Assembly: GCA_023393115.1 (NCBI GenBank)
Contig: JAEWMS010000049.1
Coordinates: 1 to 35,683, forward strand
DNA from: Bacillota bacterium
GTDB lineage: Bacteria; Bacillota; Clostridia; Acetivibrionales; DSM-1351
Reading direction: 5' to 3'
DNA length: 35,683 bases
Part shown: positions 30,987 through 35,683 of the stretch, in pieces
Layout of the letters: each line of letters starts with the position of its first letter
Position numbering within the stretch: position 1 is the stretch's first letter
Translations under genes and position numbers: made by a program
Notes under the pieces: generated by a model
The model's database searches: none
What the model was told of the DNA's origin: nothing
What the model saw: only the letters and a program-made list of their open reading frames with translations

Positions 30987-31370
30987 CTAATTAGGTACAA
31001 CATGTATTTCTATGCCGTCTAAAGTTGATTTTAATGATTTATAAAAATAGTTTTCACTATGGTCTCCTTTGGAATCACCCATTACCAATAAGTTAATTTT
31101 ATTTTCACGGGCATACTCGACAATGGTATCAACAATTTGATCGGATCTGAGAACTGTAAGATTGGCGCCAACGGATTTTGCTATACCAAAAAGATATTCG
31201 AGTGCTTCGCCTTCCTTGTCATTATCCAGGAAACTCCAGCTGTTTTTTGCTACGTGAATTATAAATATCGAATCTCCCTCTTTGGAAAACTCCAGAGCCT
31301 TTTTTATCAGTCTTTCACAGGTCTTCTGCTGAGTGACGCATACTAAAATGTTAATTACAGATAGATTCAA
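30987..31370 (-). CDS. Universal stress protein-like (Usp/KdpD-type domain)
   Basis: A 127-residue single-domain protein. The pattern is Usp: beta-1 INILVCVTQQKTCERLIKKA, IFIIHVAK, then NLTVLRSDQIVDTIVEYARENKINLLVMGDSKGD and IEIHVVPN. The final nucleotide-binding G-2X-G-9X-G(S/T) motif is not clear, and the start (CVTQQ) is closer to the Usp domain of KdpD sensor kinases, so ATP binding is uncertain. The start is TTG 31370, supported by GGGGAGG seven bases upstream and the absence of any ATG nearby. Alone on its strand, divergent from the fumarase genes. Confidence 0.75.
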   Translation of the reverse strand: MNLSVINILVCVTQQKTCERLIKKALEFSKEGDSIFIIHVAKNSWSFLDNDKEGEALEYLFGIAKSVGANLTVLRSDQIVDTIVEYARENKINLLVMGDSKGDHSENYFYKSLKSTLDGIEIHVVPN

Positions 31371-31470
31371 TAAATAACCTCCCCTCGTATATATAATTAT
31401 ACTAAAATATTAGTTAATTGTCTTTGATTATTAGGCTAAACCTGTTAACAATTTTATGAAATATTTACAG

Positions 31471-31500
31471 TTGTTTTGTTAGAGTAAGTATATGTATAAT
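31471..31500 (+). promoter_or_regulatory. Possible promoter for the fumarase genes
   Basis: TTGTTT (31471-31476), 18 bp, perfect TATAAT (31495-31500), ~85 bp before the alpha-subunit start. Confidence 0.45.
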
Positions 31501-31586
31501 TATAACGCAGAGGTTTATAGAAATTTATAGACTTAAAAATTCTTACCTGAGTAAGTTTGAGTAATTACAATGTGTGGAGGCTATTA

Positions 31587-32429
31587 ATGAGGAATATTGA
31601 AGTTGATAAAATAATAGAGGTTGTGAAGAATTTATGCATACAAGCCAACTATTTCCTGAACAAGGATATCAGAAACGCAATGGAGAGTGGGCTGTCTACA
31701 GAGGAATCTCCAATAGGAAACGAGATACTGAAAAAGTTATTATTGAACGCTGACCTTGCTGCAGAAAAACAGGTTGCCATTTGCCAGGATACCGGAATGG
31801 CAGTAGTGTTTGTTACATTAGGACAAGAGGTTCATATTGTGGGTGGCTCCTTAGCAGAAGCCATAAATGAAGGTGTCAGAAGAGGATATAGGGACGGTTA
31901 CTTGAGAAAATCCGTAGTGGGCGACCCTATTGAAAGAGTAAACACTGGTGATAATACTCCGGCTGTTATTCACTACGATATAGTGCCTGGAGACATGCTC
32001 AAAATTGAACTGGCTCCGAAGGGGTTTGGAAGTGAAAATATGAGTGCTTTGAAAATGTTGAAGCCCTCCGACGGTATAGAGGGGGTTAAAGCTTTTGTTT
32101 TGGAGACCGTTGATAAGGCTGGCCCTAATCCTTGCCCTCCCATAGTTGTAGGTGTTGGTATTGGTGGAACGATGGAAAAAGCATCACTTCTGGCCAAAAG
32201 AGCGCTGCTTAGACCTATTGACAGAAGAAGCGGTATTGACTATGTTAAAAACCTTGAAATAGAAATGCTGGAAAAAATAAATCAGCTTGGAATAGGACCT
32301 GCAGGATTGGGCGGTACAAATACAGCTCTTGCAGTTAATGTTGAAACCTATCCGACACATATTGCGGGCCTGCCTGTAGCAGTAAATATTAACTGTCATG
32401 TAACACGGCACGCGGAAGCATTATTGTAA
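31587..32429 (+). CDS. Fumarate hydratase class I, alpha subunit
   Basis: Large part of the two-subunit [4Fe-4S] fumarase (or tartrate dehydratase-like hydro-lyase): fumarate plus water gives malate. The 280-residue protein has three cluster Cys candidates in AICQDTGMAV (~67), PNPCPPIVVGVGIGGTM (~187) and NINCHVTRHAEA (~273), the correct arrangement. The start is ATG 31587 (MRNIEVDK), 6 bases after TGGAGG; the frame extends 10 codons further without support. The beta subunit follows after a 77-bp gap that holds a long perfect hairpin. Tartrate as substrate cannot be excluded, but fumarate is usual for this pair in clostridia. Confidence 0.93.
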   Translation: MRNIEVDKIIEVVKNLCIQANYFLNKDIRNAMESGLSTEESPIGNEILKKLLLNADLAAEKQVAICQDTGMAVVFVTLGQEVHIVGGSLAEAINEGVRRGYRDGYLRKSVVGDPIERVNTGDNTPAVIHYDIVPGDMLKIELAPKGFGSENMSALKMLKPSDGIEGVKAFVLETVDKAGPNPCPPIVVGVGIGGTMEKASLLAKRALLRPIDRRSGIDYVKNLEIEMLEKINQLGIGPAGLGGTNTALAVNVETYPTHIAGLPVAVNINCHVTRHAEALL

Positions 32430-32466
32430 TGAAGGAATGGTGTTTATAGTGCACCATTCCTTCATT
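32428..32466 (+). other. Perfect 15-bp hairpin between fumarase subunit genes
   Basis: AATGAAGGAATGGTG (32428-32442) pairs without mismatch with 32452-32466 around a 9-base loop, starting in the alpha stop codon. No T-tract follows, so it is not an intrinsic terminator. An mRNA processing or stability element that sets the subunit ratio is plausible. Confidence 0.8.
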
Positions 32467-32506
32467 GAAACGTAAATATAGTTACTAAAGGTACAGGAGG
32501 ATAAAA

Positions 32507-33067
32507 ATGCATCACAATGTAAATGCGCCTTTTAGCAGAGAGGCAGTTAAGAACTTTAAAGCTGGTGATACTATTTCTCTTAGCGGAACAATATATACTG
32601 CAAGAGATGCTGCACATAAGAAGATGATTGAATTAATAAAAGAAAATAAACCGTTACCTTTTGATATTCAAAATTCAACGATATACTATGTCGGGCCTTG
32701 TCCTTCAAGAGAGGGAGAAATAATTGGTTCAGCCGGTCCAACCACCAGCTACAGAATGGATGCCTATGCTCCAACCCTGATTGAGTTAGGTGAAACCGGT
32801 ATGATTGGTAAGGGACTTAGAGGAGAAAATGTAATCAATGCTATGAAAGAGTTCAGAGCTGTCTATTTTGGAGCCATAGGAGGCGCAGGCGCTCTGATGG
32901 CCGAGTGTATAAAAAGTCAGGAAATCATAGCTTTTCCGGAACTTGGGGCAGAGGCTGTCAGAAAATTAGAGGTACGCGAGCTTCCGCTTACTGTAATTAT
33001 TGATTGCTACGGTAACAATTTGTATGAGACCGGTAAAGCAGCATATAGAAAAATCAATAATATATAG
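32507..33067 (+). CDS. Fumarate hydratase class I, beta subunit
   Basis: The 186-residue partner of the alpha subunit, homologous to the C-terminal domain of single-chain class I fumarase. Key stretches are LSGTIYTARDAAHKKM, IYYVGPCPSREGEIIGSAGP and GPTTSYRMDAY (substrate region), GMIGKGLRG and YFGAIGGAGALMAECI. The ATG follows ACAGGAGG by about 7 bases. It is second in the fumarase pair, after an intercistronic hairpin. Confidence 0.94.
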   Translation: MHHNVNAPFSREAVKNFKAGDTISLSGTIYTARDAAHKKMIELIKENKPLPFDIQNSTIYYVGPCPSREGEIIGSAGPTTSYRMDAYAPTLIELGETGMIGKGLRGENVINAMKEFRAVYFGAIGGAGALMAECIKSQEIIAFPELGAEAVRKLEVRELPLTVIIDCYGNNLYETGKAAYRKINNI

Positions 33068-33166
33068 TATTTTTATGCAATGTTTGTATATTTTTTGATT
33101 TCGTTAGTGTATAATATTTATGTGTGAAAATAATTGAGTTATAAATAATTAAGGAGGTTTACTATA

Positions 33167-33370
33167 ATGGCAAAAGTAACAAAAGATATGATTATAGCTG
33201 ATGTTTTAAATATTGATAGAGGTACAGTACCAATATTGCTTAATGCCGGGATGCATTGCCTGGGCTGTCCTTCATCATCAGGTGAAAGCATAGAGGATGC
33301 TTGTTCAATTCATGGCATTGACGCTGACAAGCTCATTGATGAGCTCAACAAATATCTCGAAAATAAATAA
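33167..33370 (+). CDS. DUF1858 domain protein
   Basis: A 67-residue protein covering the DUF1858 domain only: TKDMIIADVLNIDRGTVPIL, the C-x2-C pair in MHCLGCPSSSGESIEDAC with a third Cys, and IDADKLIDELNKYL. Such small proteins or domains occur with redox and hybrid-cluster proteins in anaerobes and may bind a metal or cluster; function is not established. AAGGAGG precedes the ATG. It lies 99 bp after the fumarase beta gene and ahead of a terminator. Confidence 0.85.
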   Translation: MAKVTKDMIIADVLNIDRGTVPILLNAGMHCLGCPSSSGESIEDACSIHGIDADKLIDELNKYLENK

Positions 33371-33484
33371 TATGTTTATTAGATAATAATTGTTTGAATT
33401 ATTTTAGTTAAATTAATCTGTACATATAAATTATTCAGGTACAATTATTTGGGTAGATGAATTCGACCAAGTTATATATGGATA

Positions 33485-33525
33485 AAGGCTTGAGACGGGG
33501 AATTAATCCTGCTTCAAGCTTTTTG
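33485..33525 (+). terminator. Terminator after the DUF1858 gene
   Basis: GCTTGA/TCAAGC stem extended by AAAG/TTTT pairing with further inner pairing (GGGGA with TCCT), then TTTTG. The rest of the gap to purA (33526-33740) is AT-rich with no gene; it must contain the purA promoter, which I could not fix. Confidence 0.7.
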
Positions 33526-33740
33526 TTGTTTAGACTAGAAAATAGATGAGCTTACCTTACACTTGTGGTTATGATTGGCTTGAAGAAATTTAGTTTTTGT
33601 TGAATAATAATTGGTACTAAGTTATAATTTAATAGGTTGATTTAGTAAATTACCAATCAATGGTTAGTGCTTTGGAATTTATATGAACATCAATATTTAA
33701 ATAGAAATGTGCTTGTACTTAGTAGACAGGAGGAGCAGCT

Positions 33741-35012
33741 ATGGCAGTAAGAGTAGTAGTAGGAACTCAATGGGGTGATGAGGGTAAGGGAAAATACATT
33801 GATATGCTGGCTGAACAGTCAGACATCATTGCAAGATTTTCAGGCGGAAATAATGCCGGCCATACCATTGTAGCCAATGGAGCCAAATACGCGTTACATC
33901 TGATACCATCGGGAATACTTCATACAGATAAGACCTGTATAATCGGTAATGGTGTAGTAGTAGACCCGGCTGTATTGCTTAAGGAAATGAAAGGCTTAAA
34001 TGAGAGAGGAATAACAACAGATCACCTTTTAATTAGTGACAGAGCTCATTTAATTATGCCTTACCATATCGGACTTGATGAACTCCAGGAAAACTTCAGG
34101 GGAAACAACAGCATCGGTACCACAAAAAGAGGTATTGGTCCCTGCTATGCCGATAAAATTGAGCGTTCCGGTATAAGAATGTGTGATTTGATTGACAAGG
34201 ATGAATTTATTAAGAAAGTTAAGTCCAACCTTGAACTCAAAAACCTTATAATAGAAAAAGTTTATGGTGGTAAACCTTATCAGGCCGAGGCTATAATTGA
34301 AGAATACCTGGGATATGCTGAAAAGCTTAAGAGGTATATTACAGACACCACAAGTATACTTGCTGATGCCATTGATAGTGGCAAGAATATACTATTTGAA
34401 GGTGCTCAGGCTAATTTCCTCGATATTGATTTCGGTACCTACCCGTTCGTTACCTCATCGAATCCTATTTCAGGTGGAGTATGTACAGGTTCCGGTTTAG
34501 GACCCGTATACATTAACGAAGTATATGGAGTTCTTAAGGCTTATACCTCAAGAGTTGGAGCAGGACCTTTCCCAACAGAGCAAAAAAATGAAATAGGTGA
34601 TACCATTAGAGAGCTTGGATGGGAATATGGTACAACAACAGGACGTCCAAGAAGATGCGGCTGGCTTGATACTGTTATGATAAAATATGCTGCTAAAATA
34701 AACGGTTTGACAGCTCTGGCCATCAATCATGTGGATACAATAGGCAAATTAAAAGAGATAAAACTATGTACCGGGTATAAGTATAACGGACAAATAATTA
34801 GATACTTCCCTGCAAGTCTAAATGAACTTGCAAAATGTGAGCCTATTTATGAAACTTTCGAGCCATGGAATGAAGATATTACAAACATAAAAAGCTTCGA
34901 TAAGTTACCAGAAAACGCTCGGAAATACTTAAACAGGATTGAAGAACTGGTTGGAGTGAAGATTGGACTTATAGGGGTTGGAAAAGACCGAGAGCATGTT
35001 ATTGTAAGATAA
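33741..35012 (+). CDS. purA: Adenylosuccinate synthetase
   Basis: First committed step of AMP synthesis: IMP, aspartate and GTP give adenylosuccinate. The 423-residue protein is full length. It starts VVGTQWGDEGKGKYIDML (GTP-binding loop with the catalytic Asp), then RFSGGNNAGHTIV (catalytic His), GTTKRGIGPCYADKIER, FEGAQANFLDIDFGTYPFV, TTTGRPRRCGWLD and a C-terminal GLIGVGKDREHVI. AGGAGGAG lies 6 bases before the ATG. It is expressed alone, ending at a terminator. Confidence 0.97.
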   Translation: MAVRVVVGTQWGDEGKGKYIDMLAEQSDIIARFSGGNNAGHTIVANGAKYALHLIPSGILHTDKTCIIGNGVVVDPAVLLKEMKGLNERGITTDHLLISDRAHLIMPYHIGLDELQENFRGNNSIGTTKRGIGPCYADKIERSGIRMCDLIDKDEFIKKVKSNLELKNLIIEKVYGGKPYQAEAIIEEYLGYAEKLKRYITDTTSILADAIDSGKNILFEGAQANFLDIDFGTYPFVTSSNPISGGVCTGSGLGPVYINEVYGVLKAYTSRVGAGPFPTEQKNEIGDTIRELGWEYGTTTGRPRRCGWLDTVMIKYAAKINGLTALAINHVDTIGKLKEIKLCTGYKYNGQIIRYFPASLNELAKCEPIYETFEPWNEDITNIKSFDKLPENARKYLNRIEELVGVKIGLIGVGKDREHVIVR

Positions 35013-35061
35013 ATATTTCGGAAGTCAAATATTTTGAAAAACCATTAATTTATGTTATGAC

Positions 35062-35108
35062 AAAGCTGCTATGGAACAACTGAAAGGCTGAATTTTGTAG
35101 CAGTTTTT
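35062..35108 (+). terminator. purA terminator
   Basis: AAAGCTGCTA (35062-35071) pairs with TAGCAGTTTTT (35098-35108), one G-U, and the T-run is part of the 3' arm. Confidence 0.7.
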
Positions 35109-35209
35109 GTTGTACTCAGAAATAGTTATAAAATACCGCCTTCTATTGTTCGCTTTTTAATACAAAACTACTGCGAAGAAAAATAATCCAGTATTTTTTA
35201 TAAAATATG

Positions 35210-35238
35210 TTGACAAACTGTTATTTATTAAGTATTAT
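35210..35238 (+). promoter_or_regulatory. Promoter for tRNA-Lys
   Basis: Perfect TTGACA (35210-35215), 17 bp, TATTAT (35233-35238); start near 35245, ~29 bases before the mature tRNA. Confidence 0.7.
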
Positions 35239-35273
35239 TTATACCTGTGGTCAGGAAAAACCACTAAACAAAC

Positions 35274-35349
35274 GACCCATTAGCTCAGTTGGCAGAGCAC
35301 TTGACTTTTAATCAAGGTGTCCGCAGTTCGAATCTGCGATGGGTCACCA
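35274..35349 (+). tRNA. tRNA-Lys (TTT)
   Basis: A complete cloverleaf: acceptor GACCCAT/ATGGGTC, D-arm with AGCTCAGTTGGCAGAGC, anticodon stem CTTGA/TCAAG with loop CTTTTAA (anticodon TTT), T-arm CGCAG-TTCGAAT-CTGCG, and encoded CCA at 35347-35349. Single gene with its own promoter and terminator. Confidence 0.97.
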
Positions 35350-35353
35350 AGAG

Positions 35354-35400
35354 ACTGTTGTACAAGGAATATTATTTATTCTAGGTACAACAGTTTTTTT
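35354..35400 (+). terminator. tRNA-Lys terminator
   Basis: Perfect 10-bp stem ACTGTTGTAC/GTACAACAGT followed by T7. Confidence 0.9.
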
Positions 35401-35642
35401 ATTCCTTTGAATACCATATTCGAAAAAAACATCAAGTACGATCAAGAATGACTATAATTGTTTTCGATGTTGAAGCAGTATATCTTTTGTGGTAATATTT
35501 TGAAGGTGATAGCAACAAATATTTAATTGGTTATTTTTAACGATTAAAAGTATAGAAGATAGTGTTAACTAAGCTATGAAAAATTGAAGTTGATAGTATT
35601 GAACTTTGAAAAGTGAAGAGTATACCTAAGAATTAAAAATTT

Positions 35643-35683
35643 TTAGTAGCAGTTTCCGCATTTATTCCACGGTCCTCTTGCCA
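35643..35683 (-). CDS. Possible C-terminus of a Cys-containing protein (partial)
   Basis: The last 13 codons at the window edge, read on the minus strand, end ARGPWNKCGNCY-stop. The composition and C-x2-C-Tyr ending look like a real protein tail, possibly metal or cluster binding, but the fragment is too short to name. The 240 bases between it and the tRNA terminator show no other feature. Confidence 0.3.
   Translation of the reverse strand, partial: ARGPWNKCGNCY

Overview
The window looks like chromosome from an anaerobic, low-GC, spore-forming Clostridia. The gene content and codon style resemble the cellulolytic Ruminiclostridium group, but that placement is inference from gene families, not a database match. 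It has AT-rich spacers, strong GGAGG ribosome sites, class III and class I glutamine synthetases side by side, an archaeal-type AspRS joined to gatCAB, a Spo0A-like regulator, a two-subunit class I fumarase and no mobile element.

Layout. 1-1668 (+): the end of a sugar ABC permease and an FAD oxidoreductase. 1752-12536 (-): asnB, a chemoreceptor, glnN (GS III), then aspS-gatB-gatA-gatC, transcribed gatC first. 13202-17590 (+): glnA, an ANTAR-domain regulator (clostridial glnA-nitR arrangement), a candidate small RNA, amt and glnB. 17815-18672 (-): agmatinase. 18951-23330 (+): a TIM-barrel protein, HAD phosphatase, methyltransferase, RluA pseudouridine synthase, a small membrane-anchored protein and a YitT protein. 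23399-24736 (-): gdhA. 25333-30471 (+): THUMP methyltransferase, aroA-aroC-aroK and a Spo0A-like response regulator. 30586-31370 (-): HU and a Usp-like protein. 31587-35349 (+): fumarase alpha and beta, a DUF1858 protein, purA and tRNA-Lys(TTT).

Main result. Eight leader RNAs contain a short hairpin with a six-base loop of pattern (A/G)-A-N-G-(G/A)-N, always closed by a C-G pair. They precede asnB, the chemoreceptor, glnN, gatCAB-aspS, glnA, amt (two sites) and gdhA. In seven of the eight, the hairpin shares bases with one arm of an intrinsic terminator, so the two structures exclude each other. In five, a sigma-A-like promoter with 17-bp spacing lies just upstream and the hairpin starts about 15-25 nt after the expected start. 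This is the architecture of ANTAR-protein antitermination, and an ANTAR protein is encoded directly after glnA. Its receiver domain lacks the phosphoacceptor Asp (Asn55). I infer one RNA-based nitrogen regulon joining ammonium uptake (Amt, GlnB), assimilation (GlnA, GlnN, GdhA), glutamine-consuming steps (AsnB, and GatCAB with AspRS for Asn-tRNA) and a chemoreceptor. Most sites appear to have a single hexaloop hairpin rather than the published pair.

Other notable items are an exact 17-bp-period array of GTTC-N4-GAAC palindromes before the HAD gene, with an identical palindrome in the candidate small RNA; tandem AT-rich repeats just before two start codons; a 15-bp perfect hairpin between the fumarase genes; and a Spo0A paralogue missing about 16 residues of the DNA-binding domain.
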